64,000 nt of DNA from Bradyrhizobium sp. CER78 (GCF_029846235.1 NZ_JARVWP010000004.1:434001-498000); one strand, 5' to 3'. Positions 8,139-17,213 are shown, numbered from the stretch's first letter. Notes: generated by a model from the letters alone, not told the origin. A program made the numbers and translations.

Positions 8139-9602
8139 GTGGCCAACGCGCAGCCTGTCATCGTCTGGTTCCGCGACGATCTGCGGCTGTCGGATCACCC
8201 GGCTTTGCATGAAGCGGCCAGCCGCGGCGCGCCAGTGGTTGGCCTTTATGTCCGCGACGAACAGAGCCACGCCCTGAAACCTCCAGCCGCGCGCCCCCTC
8301 GGGGGCGCGACGCGCTGGTGGCTTGCGCAATCGCTGCGCGCGTTCGGCAAGAGTCTCAATGCCATCGGTGGAACGCTGGTGCTGCGCACCGGGCCCGCCG
8401 CCGCCGTGATCGCCACCCTGGCGCGCGAGACCAATGCGCAGGCCGTGTTCTGGAACGACATTGCGCAGGCGCCGTATCAAGCTGTCGCTGAAGAGGTTGA
8501 ATCCGCGCTCGCAAATGACGGCATAGCTTCGCAGATTTTCCCCAGCGACCTCCTGGCCGAACCCAAGGCAATCCGCAACAAGGACAACCGCGGTCTGCGC
8601 GTGTTCACGCCGTTCTGGCGGCGTGTGCAGGGCCTCGGCGATCCGCCAAAACTTTTACCGGCTCCGAAGAAGCTTGCTTCGGTCAGCGGCGTCGCGAGCG
8701 AAGCCCTCAGCGATTGGAAGCTCGAGCCGACGCGGCCGGATTGGGCCGGCGGCCTGCGCGAGAGCTGGACACCCGGTGAAGCCGCGGCGCAGGTCCGGCT
8801 GAGGGCGTTCCTCGATGAGACCATTCGCGGCTATTCCGACGACCGCGACCGGCCCGACCGCGACGGCACCTCGCGCCTGTCGCCGCATCTGCGCTTCGGC
8901 GAGATCAGCCCGCGGCAGGTCTGGCACGCGGCCCGCTTCGCCGCCGCCGAGCACCCGCGCCTCGCCGGCGACATCGAAAAATTCCTGAGCGAACTCGGTT
9001 GGCGCGAATTCTGCCGCCATCTGCTGTTCGACGTTCCTGATCTGGCTGAGCGGAATTTGCAGGCGCAGTTCGACGCCTTTCCGTGGCAGCGTGATGCGCG
9101 TGCGCTGAAGGCCTGGCAGCGCGGCCTCACCGGCTATCCGATCGTCGATGCCGGCATGCGCGAGCTCTGGCACACCGGCGTGATGCACAACCGGGTGCGC
9201 ATGGTGGTCGCCTCGTTCCTGGTCAAGCACCTGCTGATCGATTGGCGCGCCGGCGAACGATGGTTCTGGGACACGCTGGTCGATGCCGATGCCGGCTCCA
9301 ATCCGGCGAACTGGCAATGGGTCGCCGGCTCCGGCGCCGATGCCGCGCCCTATTTCCGCGTGTTCAATCCGATCCTGCAGGGCGAGAAGTTCGATCCCGA
9401 CGGCGCCTATGTCCGGCGCTGGGTGCCGGAGTTGGCGCGGCTCTCCAACAATGTGATCCATCAGCCCTGGACCGCGACGCCGATCGAGCTCGCCAGCGCC
9501 GGCGTCGAGCTCGGCAAGACCTATCCGCAGCCGATCGTCGATCACAAGCAAGGCCGCGAACGCGCGCTCGCGGCCTACGCCAAGATCCGTGGCAAGGACT
9601 AA
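8139..9602 (+). CDS. phrB: Deoxyribodipyrimidine photolyase (cryptochrome/photolyase family)
   Basis: A 487-residue FAD enzyme that uses blue light to split cyclobutane pyrimidine dimers. The N-terminal alpha/beta antenna domain starts PVIVWFRDDLRLSDHPAL, the hallmark of class I photolyases. The C-terminal FAD/DNA-binding domain contains SRLSPHLRFGEISPRQVW, GYPIVDAGMRELWHTG, HNRVRMVVASFLVKHLL and WQWVAGSGADAAPYFR. The start is GTG; no strong ribosome site precedes it. The stop overlaps the 3' end of the convergent EamA gene by 4 bases. A cryptochrome role cannot be excluded, but length and motifs fit a CPD photolyase best. Confidence 0.94.
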   Translation: MANAQPVIVWFRDDLRLSDHPALHEAASRGAPVVGLYVRDEQSHALKPPAARPLGGATRWWLAQSLRAFGKSLNAIGGTLVLRTGPAAAVIATLARETNAQAVFWNDIAQAPYQAVAEEVESALANDGIASQIFPSDLLAEPKAIRNKDNRGLRVFTPFWRRVQGLGDPPKLLPAPKKLASVSGVASEALSDWKLEPTRPDWAGGLRESWTPGEAAAQVRLRAFLDETIRGYSDDRDRPDRDGTSRLSPHLRFGEISPRQVWHAARFAAAEHPRLAGDIEKFLSELGWREFCRHLLFDVPDLAERNLQAQFDAFPWQRDARALKAWQRGLTGYPIVDAGMRELWHTGVMHNRVRMVVASFLVKHLLIDWRAGERWFWDTLVDADAGSNPANWQWVAGSGADAAPYFRVFNPILQGEKFDPDGAYVRRWVPELARLSNNVIHQPWTATPIELASAGVELGKTYPQPIVDHKQGRERALAAYAKIRGKD

Positions 9603-10471
9603 GCGCGGCGGTTGACCAGCAGCACCGCGGCGGCACAGGCCGCCATGCCGGCAATCGCGACGGTGTCGAGCTTCTCGCCGAACAGCATATAGGCCATCAG
9701 CGCGGTCGTTGCCGGCACGAGATAGAACAGGCTCGCGACCGAGGTCGCGGCATGGTGACGGATCAACCAGTACAACAGCCCGATCGAGCCGATCGAGAGT
9801 GCGAACACCAGCCAGGCGATCGCCAGCACGAACTCGGTGGTCCAGTGCACGACATTGGTTTCGAACAGCCAGGCGCCGATGCCGAAGAAGATCGTCACCG
9901 CGACGTACTGCACCAGATTGCCGGCGCGCCAGTCGATCCGGTTGCAGTAGCGGCGCTGATAGAGCGTGCCGAGCGTGATGCTGATCAGCGAGACGCCGGA
10001 GGCAAGCCAGCCCCATCCGGCGTCGCCGGTCATCGGCCGCTCGTGCAGGATCAGGACGACGCCGGCGAGGCCGAGCACCAGCCCGCCCCATTGCAGCGGC
10101 GTGACACGCTCCCCTAACCAGCGGTTGGCGATGGTCGAGGTCAGGATCGGCTGCAGCCCCGGGATCAACGCCGACAAGCCTGCGGGAATCGAATGCGCGA
10201 TCGCGATCGCGGTGCCGCCGAGATAGAAACCGTGCACCAGGATGCCGGCCACCGCGCTGTGAAAGACGCCGGTGCGGTCCGGCCATTTCGGCCGCGTCAC
10301 CGCGGCGATGACCGCCATCACCACCACAACGAACGCCATCCGGATCGCCAGATAGGTCAGCGGCTCCGCACTGTTGATGACGTATTTGGTGCCGATGAAT
10401 CCCGTGCTCCACAGCACGACAAAGATCGCCGGCGCCAGACGAGCGGCAGTTTCCTCGAAGCTCTTGTTCAT
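9599..10471 (-). CDS. EamA/DMT-family transporter
   Basis: A 290-residue inner-membrane protein of the drug/metabolite transporter superfamily, with about ten hydrophobic helices arranged as two EamA repeats. Visible features include FVVLWSTGFIGTKYVI in helix 1, LGGTAIAIAHSIPAGLSALI, and the second-repeat blocks LYWLIRHHAATSVASLFYLVP and LFGEKL. Members export amino acids, nucleosides or other small metabolites; the substrate cannot be read from sequence. It is convergent with the photolyase gene and has a weak ribosome site (GGCCTGCA). Another family member lies at 42448-43356. Confidence 0.9.
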   Translation of the reverse strand: MNKSFEETAARLAPAIFVVLWSTGFIGTKYVINSAEPLTYLAIRMAFVVVVMAVIAAVTRPKWPDRTGVFHSAVAGILVHGFYLGGTAIAIAHSIPAGLSALIPGLQPILTSTIANRWLGERVTPLQWGGLVLGLAGVVLILHERPMTGDAGWGWLASGVSLISITLGTLYQRRYCNRIDWRAGNLVQYVAVTIFFGIGAWLFETNVVHWTTEFVLAIAWLVFALSIGSIGLLYWLIRHHAATSVASLFYLVPATTALMAYMLFGEKLDTVAIAGMAACAAAVLLVNRRA

Positions 10472-10554
10472 TGCAGGCCGTCATTGCCTGAAGATGCGGC
10501 AGCCGGCAATCGCGATTTTCGCCGGGGTTGCTAAGGCGATGCTTCATCTACGCT

Positions 10555-10823
10555 GTCGTCCCTGCAAAAGTAGGGACCCATAACCACAAGCGTTGATTGT
10601 TACGCACCACCGCAACGACGAGCCCCGTTGGCGACATCGGCCGCGGAGTATGGGTCCCTGCTTTCGCAGGGACGACACCGAGGATGGCTCTCGATTCAAG
10701 ATGCCAGACAACCGGTGTCATCGCCCGGCGAAAGCGGGTGATCCAGTATTCCAGAGGCAGCAGTGCGTGAATCGAGAGGCCGCGGCGCACTGGATCGCCC
10801 GGTCGAGCCGGGCGATGACAGCT
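10555..10823. repeat. Composite palindromic repeat element, copy 1
   Basis: About 269 bases built from three palindromic blocks: GTCGTCCCTGCAAAAGTAGG at the left, its near reverse complement CCCTGCTTTCGCAGGGACGAC at 10655-10675, and a right block from GTCATCGCCCGGCGAAAGCG through ATCCAGTATTCCAGAGGCAG to GGGCGATGACAGCT. The same order of blocks occurs at 59765-60032. The rest of 10472-11073 holds no gene I can support. Confidence 0.85.
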
Positions 10824-11073
10824 TTAGTGGGGACGCAGCTTCGCGTGGTCGCGAAGGAGCTGCATCGCCGCAATCACGGCGATTTGTCCTCAACGATGCC
10901 ATGCAGGTTTGTCGGATGCGGCATCCAGTCCTCGCGGATACGCTTCAACGCAACTTCGCAGCCGCCGGTTGCGGCGTGTTCCGGCTCGCGCCGGGATCTG
11001 CCGTCGCCGAATACCGGCGGCCAAAAAACACTGCACAAGAAGAGCCGGCCACGAGCCGGACAAGAAAAAGAAA

Positions 11074-11901
11074 ATGGACCAGGTGACATCGGTCGTCGTT
11101 CGGGCCGTCGAGAGCGGCGCGACGACGACAAAGGAAATCATCGGCGCGACCGGATTGTCCCGTCTCAAGGTCGAGCGCGCGCTTGGCACGCTGGAGAAGC
11201 AGAAGTTGGTGTTCCGCGAACGCCAGGGCTCGTGGACCCTCGGTATTCCAGTGGCACCGACGGTCCGGCAATGCGGATCATGCACCCTGTGCTGCAAGGT
11301 GCTTGAGGTGACCGATCTCGGCAAACCGGTGAACACCGTCTGCAACCACATCCTGGCGGGCGGCGGATGCGAAATCTACCACGAGCGTCCCCGGCAATGC
11401 CGATCCTTCAGTTGCGCCTGGCTGCAAGGCCATCTCGATGATGACTGGTTTCCCGAGGCCGCGGGCATGGTGCCGCATTTCGGGCTCGACGCGCTGAATG
11501 TGCAGGTCGACCTCGATGATCCCGACCGCTGGCGCAAGGAGCCCTGGTTCAGCAGGCTGTGCGAACTCTCGCTGAAGGGCCTCAGGGTCAGTGCGGGACG
11601 CCCCTATCCCACCCTCGTCATCGTCGGCGACGAGCGCTACTTGCTGCTCGGGCGGACCATCGTGCCCGATCCAACGCTGTTCGGCACTGCCTTCGTGCCG
11701 ATCACCCATGACACCTTCCGCTACTGGAAGGCCAGATCGCTCGAGCATCTGCAGCGGTTGAACGATCGCGTGAGGGAGATCCAGCGCGTCCAGCAGGAGT
11801 TCGGCCATTGCGCCATCCCCGACGACGACGACCCCTCCCCGCCTTACCGGCCGACGCTTCTCGAGCTGTCGAAGGAAATCGGCGTGATACGCACGACGTG
11901 A
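11074..11901 (+). CDS. Cysteine-cluster (YkgJ-like) protein with N-terminal winged-helix-like domain
   Basis: A 275-residue cytoplasmic protein. Residues 1-60 (VVVRAVESGATTTKEIIGAT then LSRLKVERALGTLEKQKLVF) look like a small helix-turn-helix domain. Next comes a CxxCxxCC block (CGSCTLCCKVLEV), a further Cys in VCNHILAGGGCEIY and RPRQCRSFSCAW, matching the zinc/iron-chelating Cys-cluster family (UPF0153/YkgJ). The C-terminal half has no recognised domain. I chose the ATG at 11074 because the open frame before it (from 10909) has no coding character. The metal and any DNA target are unknown. Confidence 0.72.
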   Translation: MDQVTSVVVRAVESGATTTKEIIGATGLSRLKVERALGTLEKQKLVFRERQGSWTLGIPVAPTVRQCGSCTLCCKVLEVTDLGKPVNTVCNHILAGGGCEIYHERPRQCRSFSCAWLQGHLDDDWFPEAAGMVPHFGLDALNVQVDLDDPDRWRKEPWFSRLCELSLKGLRVSAGRPYPTLVIVGDERYLLLGRTIVPDPTLFGTAFVPITHDTFRYWKARSLEHLQRLNDRVREIQRVQQEFGHCAIPDDDDPSPPYRPTLLELSKEIGVIRTT

Positions 11902-11961
11902 CTGTAACCGGACACAACGCACGTCGACTCGCGGGTTCAAGGAGCAAGCGGCCGTGATCCG

Positions 11962-13527
11962 TCAACCGGTGAGACCCGCCTTGCGCAATCCGTCGAGGAA
12001 ATGTTCGCGATCGCAGGGATTGCGATATCGGTCGGCCCTGGCCTGCGCGAGCTCGAGGGTACTCGCGGGCACGGCGCGGCCATTCGCCTTCAATTCGCGA
12101 CATCGCTGGCTGACGAACGCGTCGGCCTCGGCCTGCGCCTCGTCGATCCGTCCGATCTGCGCATAACAGGCTGCAAGGAGGCCGTGCGACCACCTGTCGA
12201 ACGACCGCGCTTCCATCACCGCCCTGACCGCCTGCTCGTACTCGCGCCCCGAATAGAGGGCGAGCGCGTGATACCAATGGTACAAATTGGGCGGAAACGG
12301 ATTAAGCCGCTTGGCTGTCCCGATCCACGTCAGCGCCTCGCGCCAGCGTCCCCAGTAGACCAGGATGTTGGCGAAGACCGCAGCGACGTCGGCATCGTTT
12401 GGATTGAGCGCAAGCGCGCGGCCGAAATGGATTTCGGCCTTGGCGTCATCCCTGCTCAGGAACAGCAGCTGCGCAAACACGCCATGGGACCAGGCGTCGC
12501 CATCCTCGATATCGAGCGCGGTCTCGATCTCGCTCCGCGCCTCTTCGAGCGTCGCAGTGGTGGGCGATTCGAGAAACACGTCACAGACGATGGTCCACGC
12601 GATGTTGACGTGGGCGCGGGCATAGTGCGGGTCGAGCGCGACGGCGCTTCGAAAATAGTCCCTGGCCTGCGCCATCGCCGTCACGGTCAGCTGACGCCAT
12701 CGCTCGTTGCCGAGCAGGACCAGATCGTAGGCGGTAATGCTGGAGGTCGGCTTGCGCCTTGCGATCTCGCGACCGGCGTCCTCCATCCTACCCGGCAGCG
12801 CCGCGACGATCGCCCGGACAATCTCGTCCTGCAGGGCGAAGATGTCCTCGAGATCGCGGTCGTAGCGCTCGGTCCAGAGACTGTAGCCGCTCGCGGCATC
12901 GAGCAGCTGGATGACAACCCGCATACGGCTGCCGATCGTGCGCACGCTGCCTTCGGCCACGTAGCGGACCCCGAGCTCGCGCCCGACCCGTTTGATCTCG
13001 GGTGTCCTGCCCTTGTAGGCGAAGCTGGAGTGACGGGCGACGACGAACAGCGACCTGAAGCGCGACAGTTCGGCGATGATGTCTCCCGTGATCCCGTCGG
13101 AAAAATAATCCTGCGCGGGATCGCCGCTCAGATTCGACAACGGCAGCACCGCGAGCGACGGCTTGTCGGACAGCGCCGGCGCTGACGATACGGGCGAGCC
13201 CGGATCGGACACGCTCGCAACCGGCGGCCCGACATAGCGATAGCCGCGGCGCGGCAGCGTCTCGATCCAGGTCGCGCCGCCGTCGAGGTCAGCAAATGCC
13301 CGCCGCAGCGCGGCGATCTGCACCGTCAGATTACTCTCCTCGATCACAAGCCCCGGCCAGGCCGCCTCCATCAACGCGTCCTTGGAAACGGGCGATCCGG
13401 CCCGCTCGACGAGCAGCCGAAGCAGCACCACCGCGCGTCGTCCGAGCGCCACCGGTTCGGACTCCCTGAACAGCGTCTCGGCCCCTGCGTCGAGGCGGAA
13501 AGGACCGAACTGGTGGATCGTCGCCAT
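11962..13527 (-). CDS. CadC-like winged-helix regulator with TolB-N-like and TPR domains
   Basis: A 521-residue regulator. Residues 1-100 form an OmpR/PhoB-type winged helix (FGPFRLDAGAETLF, ending TLPRRGYRYVGPP). A region from about 120 to 230 (SLAVLPLSNLSGDPAQDYFS, RYVAEGSVRTIGSRMRVVIQ) matches the TolB-N/FlgO-like domain of the 'adenylate cyclase-like' regulators common in rhizobia. The rest is TPR-like helices (AVALDPHYARAHVNIAW, ALALNPNDADVAAVFANI). Despite annotations of some relatives, there is no cyclase domain. It is divergent from the flavoprotein gene at 13630, about 100 bases away, and may regulate it. The signal is unknown. Confidence 0.88.
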   Translation of the reverse strand: MATIHQFGPFRLDAGAETLFRESEPVALGRRAVVLLRLLVERAGSPVSKDALMEAAWPGLVIEESNLTVQIAALRRAFADLDGGATWIETLPRRGYRYVGPPVASVSDPGSPVSSAPALSDKPSLAVLPLSNLSGDPAQDYFSDGITGDIIAELSRFRSLFVVARHSSFAYKGRTPEIKRVGRELGVRYVAEGSVRTIGSRMRVVIQLLDAASGYSLWTERYDRDLEDIFALQDEIVRAIVAALPGRMEDAGREIARRKPTSSITAYDLVLLGNERWRQLTVTAMAQARDYFRSAVALDPHYARAHVNIAWTIVCDVFLESPTTATLEEARSEIETALDIEDGDAWSHGVFAQLLFLSRDDAKAEIHFGRALALNPNDADVAAVFANILVYWGRWREALTWIGTAKRLNPFPPNLYHWYHALALYSGREYEQAVRAVMEARSFDRWSHGLLAACYAQIGRIDEAQAEADAFVSQRCRELKANGRAVPASTLELAQARADRYRNPCDREHFLDGLRKAGLTG

Positions 13528-13629
13528 GGCTCTGCAGACTACATTTTTTGCAACTTTTTCGGAACGGATTCAGGACCTGCGGAAAGCGGACGATCATGCT
13601 GCGGGTCGAACAATGTCGAGGATTGCACG

Positions 13630-14838
13630 ATGCGCGATTCATCCCATGCGGTGGAGACGGACGAGCCGACGGCTCGTTCCGGTTCGAACGTGATGGCCGG
13701 TGCCCCGGACCGGGGGCACCGCGAGCTTGAAGCCGTCCAGGCGCTGGCCCCGCTGATCGCTGCGCAGCGCAACGCGTGCGACCGCGAACGGCGGTTGCCG
13801 GACGCGGTTTTCGCCGCGCTGGCTGATGCCGGCCTGTTCCGCCTGTGGCTGCCGCAAGCCCTCGGCGGACCTGAGCTATCTCCCTTCGCGTTCGTGCGCG
13901 TCGTCGAAGCCGCCTCGGCGGTCGATGGCTCGGTCGGCTGGCTGGTCGGCAACGGCGCCGGCATGAGCCGGATTGGAGGTTACCTCGACCAGTCCGTCGT
14001 GCGCGAGTGGTATGCCGACCCGCGCGCCTTTGTCGCAAGCGCGACCGGTGCGGTCGGCACCGCGACCGCCGTCGCAGGCGGCTATCGCCTGTCCGGGCAC
14101 TGGCCGTTCGGCAGCGGCGCGCATCACGCGACGCGCTTCATGGTGCTGGCGAGCGTCAAACCCGACGATCCGGCTTCGCCGCTTCTCTGCTGCTATCCCG
14201 GGCGGGAGGATGCGACCATCCTCGACAATTGGCACGTGTCCGGACTGCGCGGCACCGGCAGCTGCGATTTCGAGGTTCGGGACATCTTCGTCCCGGCCGC
14301 GCACGTCCATCCCTTTCTCGGACTGCGACCGACCCAACCCGGACTGCTCTATCGCATGCCGCCGTCATCGGTGTTCGCCTGGAGCATTTCCGGGGTGCCG
14401 CTCGGCATCGCGTCCGGCGCCATTACCTCGTTCGCGGAGCTCGCCACAGGCCGGCCCGGAAGCCGAGCCGCGCTCCGCGATCGCGAAATCGTTCAGGCGA
14501 TGGTCGGGCGGACTCGCGCGATGCTTCGCGGCGCCCACGCCTTTCTGATCGATGCCATGACCGAATTGATGGCGGCCACCGACACGGGCGGCCAACGGCT
14601 GGTGCAGGCACGTGCGGACATCCGGATCGCCAACGCCCATGCCGCGGAGACTGCGACGTCGATCACCGAGATGCTGGCCGCCAGCGCGGGCGCCGTCGCC
14701 ATCTTCGAGACCTGCGCCCTCGAGCGGACGGTCGGCGATGTGCGCGCCGCGGCGAAGCATATCGCGATGAGCCCGAACAATTACGTCACCGCCGGCCGGC
14801 TGGCGCTCGGGCTCGATCCCGACACCGCGAGGTTCTGA
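13630..14838 (+). CDS. Acyl-CoA dehydrogenase-like flavoprotein / flavin-dependent monooxygenase
   Basis: A 402-residue protein with the acyl-CoA dehydrogenase fold: helical N-terminal domain (RNACDRERRLPDAVFAALAD), central beta domain (GGYRLSGHWPFGSGAHHATR, GLRGTGSCDFEVRDIFVPA) and C-terminal helical domain. The G-T-G-S...V-P pattern is shared with two-component flavin hydroxylases such as HsaA and the DszC/HpaB-like group, so a reduced-flavin-dependent hydroxylase is as likely as a dehydrogenase. The start at 13630 has GAGG before it; the longer frame to 13513 overlaps the promoter. A GNAT gene follows 28 bases later. Substrate unknown. Confidence 0.85.
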   Translation: MRDSSHAVETDEPTARSGSNVMAGAPDRGHRELEAVQALAPLIAAQRNACDRERRLPDAVFAALADAGLFRLWLPQALGGPELSPFAFVRVVEAASAVDGSVGWLVGNGAGMSRIGGYLDQSVVREWYADPRAFVASATGAVGTATAVAGGYRLSGHWPFGSGAHHATRFMVLASVKPDDPASPLLCCYPGREDATILDNWHVSGLRGTGSCDFEVRDIFVPAAHVHPFLGLRPTQPGLLYRMPPSSVFAWSISGVPLGIASGAITSFAELATGRPGSRAALRDREIVQAMVGRTRAMLRGAHAFLIDAMTELMAATDTGGQRLVQARADIRIANAHAAETATSITEMLAASAGAVAIFETCALERTVGDVRAAAKHIAMSPNNYVTAGRLALGLDPDTARF

Positions 14839-14866
14839 AAATACCCGGCCAGCTACGGAGTTACCG

Positions 14867-15769
14867 ATGTCAGTGGTTTGCCGGCCGGCGCGTCCGGATG
14901 ATCTGGAATTCGCCGACGCCCTCGTCGTCGCCAGCATCAACGATCTGACCGAACGGCACGGCTTCGGCCCGATGGCGGCTCCGTCTCCGCCCAAATTCCA
15001 GCTGTTCTCCATGAAGGAGGATCCCGATGGTCTCTGGGTGGCGGAGGAGAACGGGCGGATCCTCGGCTTCGCCTGGAGCTGGGTGTGCGGCGACATCTGG
15101 TTCCTGGCGCAACTGTTCGTGTCGCCCGATCAGCAGGGGCGAAACATCGGGAACGAACTGATCAAGCGAACCATCGCGCACGCCGAGAAATCAGGCGCAT
15201 TCAACCGCGTGCTCATCACCTTCAGCTTCAACACGGTCTCGCAAGGGCTCTACATCCGTCACGGACTGCTTCCGCGATTTCCGATCTACAGCGTCGGTGC
15301 ATCGCGCGAACAGCTGCTCGCTCACTTGCACGGTCCGCGATATGCCGTCACGCCGCTCACGCTGGAGGCCGCGACCTTGCGCCGCCTCGTGCAAGCGGAC
15401 GAACGGATCCTCGGCGTCTCGCGCGAAAAGCATCATCGCTATCTGATCGGTGGCGGCGCGGCGACCGGGTTCAGTCTCCACGATGGAAACGATTGGATCG
15501 CTTACGCCTACGTGGATGCCGGCGGTCATATCGGACCGCTCGCAGTCGCGGAGCCGCATGCCATGGCTCCCGCCCTGAGAACAGCGCTGTACCTGGCGGC
15601 CGAGAGCGGCGCGTCACGGATATCGGCATTCCTGCCCGGCGCAGGCAAGACGGCGCTCGATACCGCGATGGCGCTGGGAATGCGGATCAAATGTCCGATG
15701 CTGCTGATGTCGTCACAGGAGTTCGGCAATTGGGGGCAGTATCTGCCGCGCAACCCGGGCTTCATGTGA
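14867..15769 (+). CDS. GNAT-family N-acetyltransferase, apparently two-domain
   Basis: A 300-residue protein. The N-terminal half carries the acetyl-CoA-binding block LFVSPDQQGRNIGNELIKRT (variant of Q/RxxGxG/A) and GLYIRHGL, typical of GNAT enzymes. The C-terminal half (from about residue 165; LAVAEPHAMAPALRTALYLA, LDTAMALGMRIKCPMLLMSS) resembles a second, degenerate GNAT domain. The ATG follows GGAG at good spacing. It lies directly downstream of the flavoprotein gene and is probably co-transcribed. The acceptor molecule is unknown. Confidence 0.85.
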   Translation: MSVVCRPARPDDLEFADALVVASINDLTERHGFGPMAAPSPPKFQLFSMKEDPDGLWVAEENGRILGFAWSWVCGDIWFLAQLFVSPDQQGRNIGNELIKRTIAHAEKSGAFNRVLITFSFNTVSQGLYIRHGLLPRFPIYSVGASREQLLAHLHGPRYAVTPLTLEAATLRRLVQADERILGVSREKHHRYLIGGGAATGFSLHDGNDWIAYAYVDAGGHIGPLAVAEPHAMAPALRTALYLAAESGASRISAFLPGAGKTALDTAMALGMRIKCPMLLMSSQEFGNWGQYLPRNPGFM

Positions 15770-15810
15770 CCGGCGCGGGCCTCGATTCGACCGCCACGCA
15801 GCGCCGATCG

Positions 15811-16200
15811 TCATCTGAGGTGATACTTCCTGCCGTTCGTGTTCGGATCGGTATTGTCGCTTGTCGAGAACAGCAGGACGGGACCGAAAAAGCTCTTGTT
15901 GTCCCGGAAAAGCTGGAATCGGCCGCCGCCCTTGGTGGCGATCTCCTGCCGTTCGCTGTTTGCCGGGCCGAGCAGCTTGTCATCTTCATACAGCCGGGCA
16001 GCACCGAGCTCGCCGTCCAGAAATTTGACGGGAATTTGGTACGCATGCCCCTCCAAGAAATAGAAGGTACCGCGGAGCAGGTTCCTGTCGATCGGACTTG
16101 GCGGAAGCAGATAAAGGAACGCACTCGACGCCAAGGCAAAAAGAGTCGATCCCATCACGATGCCGGTATTGGCGGATATCCTCAACGACGTGTGTCCCAT
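15811..16200 (-). CDS. Hypothetical protein with N-terminal membrane helix
   Basis: Not recognised. About 129 residues from the ATG at 16200: a hydrophobic segment (GIVMGSTLFALASSAFLYLL) then a soluble part with regular strands (GTFYFLEGHAYQIPVKFLDG, FQLFRDNKSFFGPVLLF). The frame stays open upstream to 16359, but that part is Arg-rich and looks non-coding. Orientation suggests a signal-anchored periplasmic protein. It is convergent with the GNAT gene. Confidence 0.55.
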   Translation of the reverse strand: MGHTSLRISANTGIVMGSTLFALASSAFLYLLPPSPIDRNLLRGTFYFLEGHAYQIPVKFLDGELGAARLYEDDKLLGPANSERQEIATKGGGRFQLFRDNKSFFGPVLLFSTSDNTDPNTNGRKYHLR

Positions 16201-16541
16201 GTTCTTGCTTGCGAGGCGTCTCTGTAGCGCGCGTCTTCGTCGCATACAACCGACGGGCATCCGCCAAGCACCGTTCACAGCCGGCGACAGCCGCGGGACC
16301 GATGCGGCAGGGACGCGGATCCGCCTGCGGCATCTCTCAGCGACTTCGTGCAAGGCCACGGCCCGGCTTTCGCGGCGTGATGCATACCGGCGCAGCCCTC
16401 CGATGATAGGAACGCCTGCCCGGCACAGGCGTTTCCAAATGATCGGAGGCGCACCGCATGCGAGCCCAATGCGGGGTCATCGCGACGTCACACAGCGAGC
16501 TGGCGCGTCACCGAACCAGACCAACAATTTGGGATGAGCGC

Positions 16542-16757
16542 ATGGTCGAAACCGGCAAGATCTTTCGTGTTCGCTGCGTCGACAACACCTTGCAGCGGGA
16601 CACGCTCTCGCTCGGCCATGTCTACGACGTGACGCAGGATAACGAACGTGACGGCTATTACGAGCTCAGTGGACTGGGTCGCTTCAGCCGGTCCAGATTC
16701 GAGGTCGTAGAGGCGCCAAACGCTACCGAGACCCGCGGGAAGTCAGGGTCGAGATAG
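16542..16757 (+). CDS. Small hypothetical protein
   Basis: A 71-residue soluble product starting METGKIFRVRCVDNT-like after an initial Met-Val (ATG at 16542, with GGGATGAG before it). The strand-rich sequence (GHVYDVTQDNERDGYYELSG, FSRSRFEVVEAP) resembles a small SH3-like or beta-barrel fold, but no family is assigned. The longer frame from 16458 has no coding character upstream. Confidence 0.55.
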   Translation: MVETGKIFRVRCVDNTLQRDTLSLGHVYDVTQDNERDGYYELSGLGRFSRSRFEVVEAPNATETRGKSGSR

Positions 16758-16934
16758 CCTGGGAGTCTGTGCCGGGCATCGTCACACCAGCCGGAAGGCA
16801 TGACCGGGCGTCTGAGGCGGCGCCTCGCGAACGCGTGATCGGGCGCCGCCCCCGGTTGCCTTCATTTGGGCACCGATCGGGAACAGGCTTGCCGGGCGAG
16901 AAGCAAAAGCGGCCGCCGCAGGGGGTGCCTGCAA

Positions 16935-17063
16935 TTGACCTATCGATCCCAGAGCAGCTGGCAGGACGTGGATCTGCGCAATCTCGTCCGGGTCATCTCG
17001 GCCTGTACCCTCGGTCTTTGGGCATTTGCGGCCGGCCTGCTGATCGGGACCTTCCTGTTTTGA
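16935..17063 (+). CDS. Possible 42-residue small membrane protein (TTG start)
   Basis: A TTG at 16935 preceded by AGGGGGTG at suitable spacing opens a frame with a charged N-terminus (YRSQSSWQDVDLRNLVR) and one hydrophobic helix ending at the stop (ISACTLGLWAFAAGLLIGTF). The composition fits a small single-pass protein. It could be chance; the unusual start lowers confidence. Confidence 0.35.
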   Translation: MTYRSQSSWQDVDLRNLVRVISACTLGLWAFAAGLLIGTFLF

Positions 17064-17090
17064 CGGTTGGTCCGGCGACACTCGCCGGCC

Positions 17091-17213
17091 CTACCCGCCG
17101 CTCAGATGATGGGCGGCGACGAACAAAGCGAGCGCGCTCAGCACCAGCGCTGACGTAGCGCCGGCGACGCTGCGCGCAAGTTCAGCCTTCGAAAGATTGG
17201 ATCTGGTTGCCAT
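17091..17213 (-). CDS. 40-residue small membrane protein
   Basis: A short gene with a perfect AGGAGG ribosome site 6 bases before its ATG at 17213. The product has a basic N-terminus (MATRSNLSKAELARSVAGAT) and a hydrophobic helix (SALVLSALALFVAAHHLSGG), ending at the stop. It looks like a single-pass small membrane protein. It is antisense-oriented and convergent with the possible 42-residue gene, and diverges from the antiporter gene. Function unknown. Confidence 0.6.
   Translation of the reverse strand: MATRSNLSKAELARSVAGATSALVLSALALFVAAHHLSGG

Noticed and set aside
8655-10547. 630-residue minus-strand frame covering photolyase and EamA genes
   Set aside because: It runs across two well-supported genes in the wrong frame.
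10555-10823. CRISPR array
   Set aside because: The repeated blocks are palindromic, irregularly spaced and inverted rather than direct repeats with uniform spacers; no cas genes are present.
11962-13527. Adenylate cyclase
   Set aside because: The winged-helix plus TolB/TPR proteins are often labelled so, but no class III cyclase domain is present.
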